A stretch of 23,520 nucleotides of DNA from CAZTGZ01 sp044339595. Its GTDB lineage: Bacteria > Bacteroidota > Bacteroidia > NS11-12g > UBA9320. Shown in pieces: positions 14,058-21,452 of this stretch. The number at the start of each line of letters is the position of its first letter. Within the stretch, counting starts at the first letter, position 1. The notes beneath the pieces were generated by a model, which was given only the letters and a program-made list of their open reading frames with translations, was not told the DNA's origin and did no database searches. The stretch spans positions 1-23,520 of the forward strand of contig JBIIVF010000022.1 of NCBI GenBank assembly GCA_044339595.1, given 5' to 3'. Both the position numbers and the translations under genes were made by a program.

Positions 14058-16889
14058 TTATTTTACTAGCACTATAGTGTTATATGTTTCCCCTGATTTC
14101 ATTCTAAGGGTCAGAATCAAAACCGATTTCGACGGTTCGAAAAGTATAGTGACTGCATCTTGATTCCTGATTTCAGTAAATTGTACCGTCCTTCCATGCA
14201 AATCAGAAAGTTGCAATTCCTTAATATGTTCCAATTTACCGGAACTGGCTGAAATGGTCAATTTTCCGGTACTTGGATTTGGATATATGTTGAATTGATG
14301 TCTCAAAAACTCATGCGCTGTTCCTGTGAAGTAAGTTATCAGGTTGGATCGTGTTGTAATACAACCATTAGTATCTGTTCGTAATGCATGATAGTTTCCG
14401 GTTTTGTTCATAATTATAAAGGATTCAATTCCCGCTTTAATAAGGCTATCGTTTCTAAACCAACTGTGTAATCCTATTAAATTGGAGATTAAACTATCTC
14501 CTTTAATTTTTAAGAAAGGAGGATTTCCGGGATTTAATTTTTTAATATAAATAGAGGATGTATTAGAACAACCATTAAGGCCTGTTGCTTTAACCCTATA
14601 AAGGCCGGTAAAATCAACCTTAATACTAGAAGTGTTAGCGCCGTTATCCCATTCCAAGTCCCAGGAAGGATCCAGATTGAATTCAATGCTATCACCACAA
14701 ATCGATGTATCTTTTCCTAAATCTATTTTCGGAAGAGGATTAATATTTACCTGAAATGAATCAGTAAATCCACAATCGTTCGAATCGATAAAATGCAAGG
14801 AATATTGTCCCGAACTATTCACAAACAGATATTCATATTCTGAGCTGTCAGACCACAGATGTTTTCCCGCTAAATAGGGGAAAATCGTTCCGGAGCCACA
14901 AAACACCGTATCATTTAAATCAAATTTCGGCAGAGAATTAACATGGGTTTGAAACGTGTCGTTGTATGCACAATTGTAAATATCCTGATAACTCACCGTT
15001 ATCACTTCATTTTGCCATGATTTAATTTGTGCATTCACATAAGATTTGCTCCATACGAAAGTGTGATAACCATGTGGTTCTAATAAATTCAAGGTATCGC
15101 CTTCACAGAAATCAGAAAGTTCATTATAGGGAATTCTTAAATAGGGACGCAAGAAATAGGTAAAAACAGTATCAAGAATACACTCTTCCCTATTTGTCAA
15201 GCGTGCCTTTACTTTAATGCTATCATAAGGTTCTGAAAGACGTATCTTATATGCGGGATTATTGGATATACCAATTTTACTTTCCCATCTAAATTTGTAA
15301 CTAGAAGAAGTCATTGAGTCAAAGTATAATTCATATTCTTGTCCCAAGCAAAGTGAATCCTGATCAAATTTGAACCTTGCATTTTCAACTAATGACGGCA
15401 CTTGAATACTGCGCCAATAAGAATGGCAATTCAATAATGAATCTAAAATTTCTAAACGAACAAAGTATTCGCCCTGTACTTTAAATTTTATATTATCCCA
15501 TAAACTTTCTGTCTCACTTCTTCCCGATGATTTAAAAACTACAATATTGGTATCAGTGATTTGGTTGTTTGTATCTTTGAATACGCTCCAGCGTACATGA
15601 GAAGGCTTTATTTTATATAAAGTTATAAATGTATAGTCATTACAGGAGTTCTTTGTTAATTGAATTCCGTAGTCCGTTTTTTCAGGAGAAATTATATTGA
15701 CGATTTTTTGGGAAATTAAATAAATATCCGAGGCTTTATTCATTGCTTGGGCGCCAATATTGATTTCATTCAATTTTGCAGGTTCTCCCAACTTAAAACA
15801 AATATTTGACGAATCGTACCAATTAGAAATTGAGATATTCGTTTTGCTGTCATGTGGTGCTTTGGAAATAATTAATGATAACGTATCCCATTTTGATTCA
15901 GGAGTTAATTTGTATGGAATGCAACCTGACTTATTCGTGCAAGTGTATATATCCTTGTATTTTCTCAAATCAACCGATTCCACATTAACCCCTCTTACTA
16001 TACCCATTATATCCCTGCGTATGGTGCCCACATGGACATATTTATTGGATGTATCTTTAAGCTTTCTCCATTCTTTTATTTGGATTACATAAGCATTTGC
16101 ATCATCACATTTGGTTGCTGCAAAAATGAATGAGCCATTAACCGGGTCGAGATAAGTGCCAATTGCTGGTGTTGCATTCTGGTTATTATATGGATATTTC
16201 AGAGTCCCTGGATAATAGGCGCGAAATGGTCGATTGTAGTCGGCTCCGGTATAATAGAATATGTTACTTTTTGCAGAAGTTTTTGGAAAATCGAATTGAT
16301 ATGAAAGGGAATCATTCTCAACCGTATCTATACCTTGAAAAGATATATTTGTGGTGCTGTTACATCCAAAATATAATACAGGATCAAAGAAAAAATATGG
16401 AGAACTATTACCTTCAGGAGCGTTACGTAAGTTTAATTCTGCAAATGAATATAGATTTTGAGCACCTGTAGTTGAATAAAGATTCCGGCTTATTAACGTT
16501 AATTCTATCCTTAAAACGCCTGAGCATTTTAAAAATGAATCCATACCTGTTAGACTAAAATCAACCAAACTGTAATAGCTGTGTCTTTCTAGTCCGATAC
16601 CGGAGTTATTTGTATTTTTTGGATTGCAATTACTTTTTGGACCGGTTGTTATTTCCTCAATCTTCTCAAATATTAGAGGGTATTTCTTAGTTAGCGTTCC
16701 GCAACTGAGTATGGAAGAGTCGCCATAATTCGTGTAAGTTACACCGTAGCAACTGCGATAAATCTGGAAATTGAAACGATACCTTACGCTATCTATTTTC
16801 GTATAGGTTATATCCAAACCTTGGATATGATCCGCTTTTGCAGATTGGATAATTATCAATCCAAAAAGAAGATAAAATAGCTTTTTCAA
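14058..16889 (-). CDS. Large secreted T9SS cell-surface protein with PKD/Ig-like repeats
   Basis: 943 aa, starting at a TTG at 16887-16889. An in-frame stop at 16905-16907 leaves no upstream ATG, and MKKLFYLLFGLIIIQSAKA right after the TTG is a clear signal peptide. The mature protein opens with DHIQGLDITYTKID and YRSCYG, the HIxGxxxxY...YRxC module found at the front of many Bacteroidota surface proteins. Towards the C-terminus are tandem PKD/Ig-like units with the pattern LPKxDLxxDTxxCG...GxYxxxxxDxxxC (about residues 645-790). From about 866 a type A sorting domain starts, IYPNPSTGKLTIS. By eye the gene is more AT-rich than its neighbours. Role unknown; adhesion or a structural surface part is possible but not shown. 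Confidence 0.85.
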   Translation of the reverse strand: MKKLFYLLFGLIIIQSAKADHIQGLDITYTKIDSVRYRFNFQIYRSCYGVTYTNYGDSSILSCGTLTKKYPLIFEKIEEITTGPKSNCNPKNTNNSGIGLERHSYYSLVDFSLTGMDSFLKCSGVLRIELTLISRNLYSTTGAQNLYSFAELNLRNAPEGNSSPYFFFDPVLYFGCNSTTNISFQGIDTVENDSLSYQFDFPKTSAKSNIFYYTGADYNRPFRAYYPGTLKYPYNNQNATPAIGTYLDPVNGSFIFAATKCDDANAYVIQIKEWRKLKDTSNKYVHVGTIRRDIMGIVRGVNVESVDLRKYKDIYTCTNKSGCIPYKLTPESKWDTLSLIISKAPHDSKTNISISNWYDSSNICFKLGEPAKLNEINIGAQAMNKASDIYLISQKIVNIISPEKTDYGIQLTKNSCNDYTFITLYKIKPSHVRWSVFKDTNNQITDTNIVVFKSSGRSETESLWDNIKFKVQGEYFVRLEILDSLLNCHSYWRSIQVPSLVENARFKFDQDSLCLGQEYELYFDSMTSSSYKFRWESKIGISNNPAYKIRLSEPYDSIKVKARLTNREECILDTVFTYFLRPYLRIPYNELSDFCEGDTLNLLEPHGYHTFVWSKSYVNAQIKSWQNEVITVSYQDIYNCAYNDTFQTHVNSLPKFDLNDTVFCGSGTIFPYLAGKHLWSDSSEYEYLFVNSSGQYSLHFIDSNDCGFTDSFQVNINPLPKIDLGKDTSICGDSIEFNLDPSWDLEWDNGANTSSIKVDFTGLYRVKATGLNGCSNTSSIYIKKLNPGNPPFLKIKGDSLISNLIGLHSWFRNDSLIKAGIESFIIMNKTGNYHALRTDTNGCITTRSNLITYFTGTAHEFLRHQFNIYPNPSTGKLTISASSGKLEHIKELQLSDLHGRTVQFTEIRNQDAVTILFEPSKSVLILTLRMKSGETYNTIVLVK

Positions 16890-16905
16890 CGGGTAGAAAT
16901 ATGAT

Positions 16906-16913
16906 CAAAGATA
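16906..16913 (-). promoter_or_regulatory. Promoter -7 box for the large T9SS protein
   Basis: The minus strand reads TATCTTTG, a full TAnnTTTG match, 16 bases before the TTG start, predicting a leader of about 12 bases. It supports the unusual TTG start. No TTG was seen at the -33 distance. Confidence 0.5.
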
Positions 16914-16960
16914 CCATATAAAGCATCTCCGTTGCATTTCATATTTCAGTTTATAGTTAT

Positions 16961-19090
16961 CTACAAAGTAACTTTCATCTCATCCAGCAATTTGTCTGCC
17001 TTTCCGATGTATTTCATCACATAAATCACATAGCGCATATCTACCCCAATCGAACGGCTGTAAGATTCATTCCAGGCGAAGTCGTTGATAGTAGCAGTAA
17101 ATGCACGGTCGAAATTCACCCCGATGATTTCACCTTCAGCATTGAGAATAGGACTTCCAGAATTGCCACCGGTGGTATCAAGGTTATACAACATAGCTAC
17201 CACCACATCATTGGTTCCATTCAGCCTTAAAGCGTCAGCCGGAACGACCGATTTAAAGGTTTTAAGATATTCATCCGCCATGTAGTAATCGCCTTTGTCT
17301 TCGGCTTTTTCCAAAATTCCTTTGATGGTGGTAAATGGATAATTCACAACGGCATCTTGAGGACTGAATCCTTTGATATATCCGTAAGTAAATCGCAAAG
17401 TAGCGTTGGCATCCGGAATAAACATATTCTGGTAATAGGCTTCTTTGATATCCGATAATCTGGGTAACAGGGCTGATAGTTTAGTGTTATACCCACCCAA
17501 TTCTAAAGAAACTTCATTGCTGGCTTCCATCATCTCTTCTGCAAATTCTGTAAAATCATTATCGATTTTTAACAATTGCGACATGTCTTTTTCAGCGGTT
17601 TTCCAAATGACATCCGTTTGCGTCAGTGGATTCTTTTTGAACGATTTATCGACCCAGGCGTTGATGGCCTCGCGAGGGTTCTTCTTTCCAACGAGGTTCT
17701 TTAATTCGTCAGGCACCTGATCAGCAGGCAGTTGAGAGATTCTGAACAGCATTTCTTTCAGCAATTGCTTCTCGATGGCAATATTATTGACATTGTAGCC
17801 TGATTTAAATTTATTGAACAAAGTGGTTTGATTTTTTGAGAAGAACTCCTTTCGTTCCGACTTGCTCATTTCCTCTGTTTTATCATCCAAATCTTCAATA
17901 TACGCTGCAGACCAAATGATCCCGCTGCTGCTAAAAAGTTGACTTAACATCAGGTTTTGCCTCGCTTTGGGCATGATTTTTCCGTAAAGCGCTGAAATTT
18001 CAGAAAAAACGTGTCCGTATTGCTTCTTTCTGGTGGCATCGGCATTCACCCATTCGCCCAATTTCTTTTGCTCCTCATATTTATCCGCGATGATAGAAGT
18101 CCGTGTAAAACCCTGCACCTTTCCTTCGAAATTCTTTGCGGTATTGGCCAGGGATGCGATGGCTCCGGCATAGGATAGTTGTTTGGTTACATCATCGCCG
18201 GCATCTTTGTTTAAAACGTTTATTCGATGGTTAAACCACTCAGAAATGAAAGGCAAAACATGTTTGTATTGATATGAATAGAACTCTGCAGGCATATGTC
18301 TGTAGGTTCTTCCGGGATAACCAAGAATGAAAACAAAATCATTTTCTTTGGTGCCTCCTGAATTCACTTTAAGGTGACGAGCAGGTTTGTAAGGCTTTCC
18401 ATTTTCATACGCTCTAACCACCGAAAAATCGCCATTGTGACGTGGCCATACCCAGTTGTCACTTTCTCCTCCAAATTTACCGATGCTGGAAGGTGGTACA
18501 AAAACCAACCGCACATCGTCCAATAATTTATATCGGAACAGGGTGTAATACTTCCCTACCAGCATCTCAGAAATTTCAATTTTTAGGTCAGGTGATAACT
18601 CCTGTTCCTTTTTGGTGATTTTCTGAATGTTGTCGGCAATTTTCTTCATGCGATCATCAGGCGATATATCAGCGGTGACCCCTTCTAAAACGCGTGTGGA
18701 AACATCGTCAAATGACTGCGTGATTTTACAAGGCATGTTAATCTTGATCTCCTTTTCATGGGTTTGAGCATAAAAACCATTCTCCAACAAATTATTGTCT
18801 TTGGAACTCAGTGAAGATACGGCACCATAAACACAATGGTGATTGGTGATAATCAGTCCGTTGTCACTGATAAATGAGCCGGTGCACCCACCTAATCTCA
18901 CCAAAGCATTGGTTAAACTCTTGCCGGATGAATTGTAAATATCGCTGACCGGTATTTTAAGTCCTGCTTTTTCAAGATTTAACTTTTCGAGGGTATTGAG
19001 CATATACATGCCTTCTTCCTGACCAGCATGTTTAAAGGACGAGCCAGCCACCATTAAGAAAATCAAAATAAAGGATGAGATAAATTTCAT
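16961..19090 (-). CDS. S46 family dipeptidyl-peptidase, predicted DPP11-type (Asp/Glu-specific)
   Basis: 709 aa from the ATG at 19088-19090; the frame is open to 19150 but the extra residues lie inside the ABC gene and precede the signal peptide MKFISSFILIFLMVAG. S46 enzymes are periplasmic serine exopeptidases that release dipeptides. The catalytic His85 is in ITNHHCVYG, the Asp lies in the DNWVWPRHNGDFS region and the nucleophile Ser644 in TTGGNSGSP. Eighteen residues after the Ser is Arg662 (in GVNFDRAF), the place of Arg673 in Porphyromonas gingivalis DPP11, which selects acidic P1 residues; DPP7 has Gly there. It follows the ATPase gene by seven bases, so it appears to be the last gene of the mlaE-mlaF run. 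Confidence 0.93.
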   Translation of the reverse strand: MKFISSFILIFLMVAGSSFKHAGQEEGMYMLNTLEKLNLEKAGLKIPVSDIYNSSGKSLTNALVRLGGCTGSFISDNGLIITNHHCVYGAVSSLSSKDNNLLENGFYAQTHEKEIKINMPCKITQSFDDVSTRVLEGVTADISPDDRMKKIADNIQKITKKEQELSPDLKIEISEMLVGKYYTLFRYKLLDDVRLVFVPPSSIGKFGGESDNWVWPRHNGDFSVVRAYENGKPYKPARHLKVNSGGTKENDFVFILGYPGRTYRHMPAEFYSYQYKHVLPFISEWFNHRINVLNKDAGDDVTKQLSYAGAIASLANTAKNFEGKVQGFTRTSIIADKYEEQKKLGEWVNADATRKKQYGHVFSEISALYGKIMPKARQNLMLSQLFSSSGIIWSAAYIEDLDDKTEEMSKSERKEFFSKNQTTLFNKFKSGYNVNNIAIEKQLLKEMLFRISQLPADQVPDELKNLVGKKNPREAINAWVDKSFKKNPLTQTDVIWKTAEKDMSQLLKIDNDFTEFAEEMMEASNEVSLELGGYNTKLSALLPRLSDIKEAYYQNMFIPDANATLRFTYGYIKGFSPQDAVVNYPFTTIKGILEKAEDKGDYYMADEYLKTFKSVVPADALRLNGTNDVVVAMLYNLDTTGGNSGSPILNAEGEIIGVNFDRAFTATINDFAWNESYSRSIGVDMRYVIYVMKYIGKADKLLDEMKVTL

Positions 19091-19097
19091 AAATCTG

Positions 19098-19832
19098 TTA
19101 GTAACCAAAGTATGAAGACGACAAAAAATCTTTGAGTTCAGGATTATCACTGTTCATAACATCGTTTTTACTTCCATCCCACCATTTCTCTCCATTGTAA
19201 ATAAAAATGACTTTGTCACCAATATCGAATACCGTTTTCATATCGTGGGTATTGATGATGGTAGTGATATTGAATTCTTCTGTAATCTCTTTTAAAAGAC
19301 TGTCTATGACCCTTGATGTGATAGGATCTAACCCTGAATTGGGTTCATCGCAAAACAAATATTTGATGTCCATGGCGATGGCACGCGCAATACCTACTCG
19401 CTTTTTTTGCCCGCCACTGATTTCTGCAGGAAACTTTTTATTAATCCCATCGAGGTTTACACGGTTCAAACAAAAATTGACCCGATCAAGCCTTTCTTTC
19501 AGCGTTAGGTTTGAGAACATTTTTAGGGGGAACTCAATATTTTCCTCTACTGTCAATGAATCAAACAAGGCTGTCCCCTGAAAAAGCATACCAATATCCT
19601 TACGAACTTCACGAATCTGCTGATATTCTAACTCTGTAAAATCGCGTCCGTCATAAAAGATATGTCCGCCATCTACATTCAACAAACCCACCATGCACTT
19701 CATTAACACACTTTTACCATGACCACTCGCTCCAATCACCAAATTGGTTTGTCCCGGCTCAAATACGGCCGATATTCCTTTGAGAATTTCCTTACCTTGG
19801 AAAGATTTTCTAACGTCTTTCAATTCTATCAT
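19098..19832 (-). CDS. ABC transporter ATP-binding protein, MlaF type
   Basis: 244 aa, a complete ABC ATPase: Walker A GASGHGKS (34-41), Q-loop Gln85, signature ISGGQKKR (138-145), Walker B KYLFCDE (157-163), D-loop SGLDP and H-loop His196 in NTHDM. The sequence style (FEPGQTNLVIGASGHGKS, VEENIEFPL) is that of the MlaF/Mkl group, which powers phospholipid traffic between inner and outer membranes with an MlaE permease and an MCE-domain MlaD. Its start overlaps the permease stop by one base (TGATG), so the two are translationally coupled. No MlaD or MlaB gene is adjacent; the next gene is the S46 peptidase. Confidence 0.93.
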   Translation of the reverse strand: MIELKDVRKSFQGKEILKGISAVFEPGQTNLVIGASGHGKSVLMKCMVGLLNVDGGHIFYDGRDFTELEYQQIREVRKDIGMLFQGTALFDSLTVEENIEFPLKMFSNLTLKERLDRVNFCLNRVNLDGINKKFPAEISGGQKKRVGIARAIAMDIKYLFCDEPNSGLDPITSRVIDSLLKEITEEFNITTIINTHDMKTVFDIGDKVIFIYNGEKWWDGSKNDVMNSDNPELKDFLSSSYFGY

Positions 19833-20569
19833 CAGAGCAACAATTGAGCGAGCAAGTAATCAGAAAACAAAATCAACACTGCACTGTAAACCACGGCTTT
19901 CGTGCTTGAATGGCCTACTTCGAGGGCACCACCGGAGCAATAATAACCTTGATAACAGCTTACGGAGGTTATGATAAAGGCATAAGTAGTGGCTTTTATG
20001 AGTGAAAACCACAGGTTAAAGGGCAAAAATGTTTCTCTGGCACCTTGAATATATTCGCTTGCCGTGAGAATATCTGATGCTTCACCGGCAATGATCCCAC
20101 CGAGATTACTTAAAAAAATAGATATGATGATCAACAATGGCACCATGATGACCCCGGCTACGATTTTTGGTAAGGCTAAAAATCCGGCTGAATTGATCCC
20201 CATGACTTCCAGTGCGTCAATTTGTTCACTCACCCGCATGGTACCAATTTCAGAAGCAATGTGAGACCCCACTTTTCCGGCCAACACCAAACTGGTGATG
20301 GTGGGTGCCAATTCGAGCATAGTTGAATCACTCACAATCTGACCAATCACAGGGTTGGCCACGAGGGGAGAAATAAGCTGATAGGCAATTTGAAGGGTGG
20401 TTACTGCTCCTTGAAAAAAGGCAATAATCGCCACGATGGTGAGCGAACCAATGCCTATATTCTTCATTTCTACAAACGTACGGGTTACATAAACCCTAAA
20501 TTTTTCGGGTTTAGAAAACATGCTTTTCAAAAAGAGTATGTATCGCCCGAAATGATAAAAAAGCTGCAT
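19832..20569 (-). CDS. MlaE family ABC transporter permease
   Basis: 245 aa from the ATG at 20567-20569 (MQLFYHFGRYILFL). The frame is open to 20713, but that extension overlaps the divergent SDR gene and its promoter and does not look like the family, whose members begin near the HxGRYxL segment. About five to six membrane helices are visible. MlaE features include the conserved stretch LAPTITSLVLAGKVGSHIASEIGTMRVSEQIDAL in the middle of the protein (only part quoted by families as AGRxGxxxAAElGxMxxxEQIDAL). It forms the inner-membrane channel for MlaF-driven lipid transport. A weak -7 box, TATATTTA on the minus strand at 20597-20604, lies 27 bases upstream. Confidence 0.92.
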   Translation of the reverse strand: MQLFYHFGRYILFLKSMFSKPEKFRVYVTRTFVEMKNIGIGSLTIVAIIAFFQGAVTTLQIAYQLISPLVANPVIGQIVSDSTMLELAPTITSLVLAGKVGSHIASEIGTMRVSEQIDALEVMGINSAGFLALPKIVAGVIMVPLLIIISIFLSNLGGIIAGEASDILTASEYIQGARETFLPFNLWFSLIKATTYAFIITSVSCYQGYYCSGGALEVGHSSTKAVVYSAVLILFSDYLLAQLLL

Positions 20570-20604
20570 GAAACGGTCTTTTTCTAATTTAGGGCGTAAA
20601 TATA

Positions 20605-20636
20605 TTGGAATTATTCCACTGTGGGCGCTACTTTTG
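20605..20636 (+). promoter_or_regulatory. Promoter for the SDR gene
   Basis: TTG at 20605-20607, 21-bp spacer, TACTTTTG at 20629-20636 (exact TAnnTTTG). The predicted leader is about 15-17 bases before the ATG at 20658, which supports that start over the upstream open frame. The spacer contains a 13-bp palindrome. Confidence 0.65.
20606..20618. promoter_or_regulatory. 13-bp palindrome between the divergent mlaE and SDR promoters
   Basis: TGGAATTATTCCA, two 6-base arms around one central T. It overlaps the SDR -33 TTG and lies just upstream of the weak mlaE -7 box, a placement that would suit an operator. Palindromes of this size are expected a few times by chance in a window this long, so the regulatory reading is inference. 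Confidence 0.3.
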
Positions 20637-20657
20637 ACCAAATCTCCAAGAAAAACC

Positions 20658-21362
20658 ATGAAGACTATTTTAATAACGGGTGCATCCAGAGGGATCGGAA
20701 AAGCCACTGCCATTTTGATGGCGGGTGAAGGTTACCATTTGATTCTGTGTGCGCGAAATTTGGAACCCTTAAAAAGGGTCAAAAATCAAATCTTAGAAGA
20801 ACACGAAGGTTGCGAAGTGCATCTTTTCGACTTTGATATTGCAGACAAATCAGCCATATTAAAGTTAGGACGTCAATTGACAGCGCAAAACCTTACGATC
20901 GACGTTTTGATTAACAATGCAGGGAATTTCATACCTGGTCAAATTTCAGAAGAAGCGGATGACGTATTTGAAACAATGATAGCCACTAATTTAGCTTCGG
21001 TTTATCATATGAGCCGACTGGTGTTGCCGAAAATGAAGGAAATGAATGCAGGATATATCCTGAATATTTGTTCTACTGCCAGTATCGTGCCTTATATAAA
21101 TGGAGGTTCCTATTGTATCAGCAAATTCGGAGAATTGGGTCTAACAAAGGTTTTGAGGGAAGAACTCAAAGAAACAGGCATCAAAGTCACTGCTATTTTG
21201 CCGGGCGCAACCCTAACGGATAGTTGGAATGGAACTGATTTGCCTGAGGAGAGATTCATGAATGCAGAAAGTGTTGCCAAGGTAATTTTGCAGTGTATTC
21301 AAAGTCCCATTGACATTGTTCATGAAGAAATATTGATTCGGCCGCAAAAAGGCGATATTTAA
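20658..21362 (+). CDS. Short-chain dehydrogenase/reductase (SDR)
   Basis: 234 aa from the ATG at 20658 (MKTILITGASRGIGKA). Upstream codons in the frame back to 20568 precede the promoter and are rejected. Classical SDR hallmarks: TGASRGIG (7-14, cofactor loop), NNAG (86-89), Ser139, and Tyr152 with Lys156 in YCISK, forming the catalytic tetrad with Asn111. An Arg33 after the second strand (CARN) suggests NADPH preference. This family reduces ketones or oxidises alcohols; the substrate, such as a 3-oxoacyl thioester or a pterin, cannot be told from sequence. It is transcribed divergently from mlaE and followed by a separately promoted secreted protein. Confidence 0.92.
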   Translation: MKTILITGASRGIGKATAILMAGEGYHLILCARNLEPLKRVKNQILEEHEGCEVHLFDFDIADKSAILKLGRQLTAQNLTIDVLINNAGNFIPGQISEEADDVFETMIATNLASVYHMSRLVLPKMKEMNAGYILNICSTASIVPYINGGSYCISKFGELGLTKVLREELKETGIKVTAILPGATLTDSWNGTDLPEERFMNAESVAKVILQCIQSPIDIVHEEILIRPQKGDI

Positions 21363-21399
21363 CAATAAGGCTCAATTGTGACAACTTTTTAAAATACGA

Positions 21400-21431
21400 T
21401 TGTTATATTCATGGATGAAATTCTATTTTTG
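21400..21431 (+). promoter_or_regulatory. Promoter for the 425-aa T9SS protein
   Basis: TTG at 21400-21402, 21-bp spacer, TATTTTTG at 21424-21431 (exact TAnnTTTG). It predicts a transcript start near 21436 and a very A-rich leader of about 17 bases, and it rules out the open-frame start at 21411, which lies upstream of the -7 box. Confidence 0.65.
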
Positions 21432-21452
21432 CATTTAAATCAAAAAAATATA

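Noticed and set aside
15760..16471. Two open frames on the plus strand (110 and 102 aa) inside the large T9SS gene
   Set aside because: Antisense to a gene with a signal peptide, repeats and sorting domain; no family resemblance and no promoter or start signals.
19091..19150. 20-residue N-terminal extension of the S46 peptidase
   Set aside because: It lies inside the ATPase gene and would sit before a good signal peptide.
20570..20713. Longer N-terminus for the MlaE permease
   Set aside because: It overlaps the SDR gene and its promoter, and the family starts near MQLFYHFGRY.
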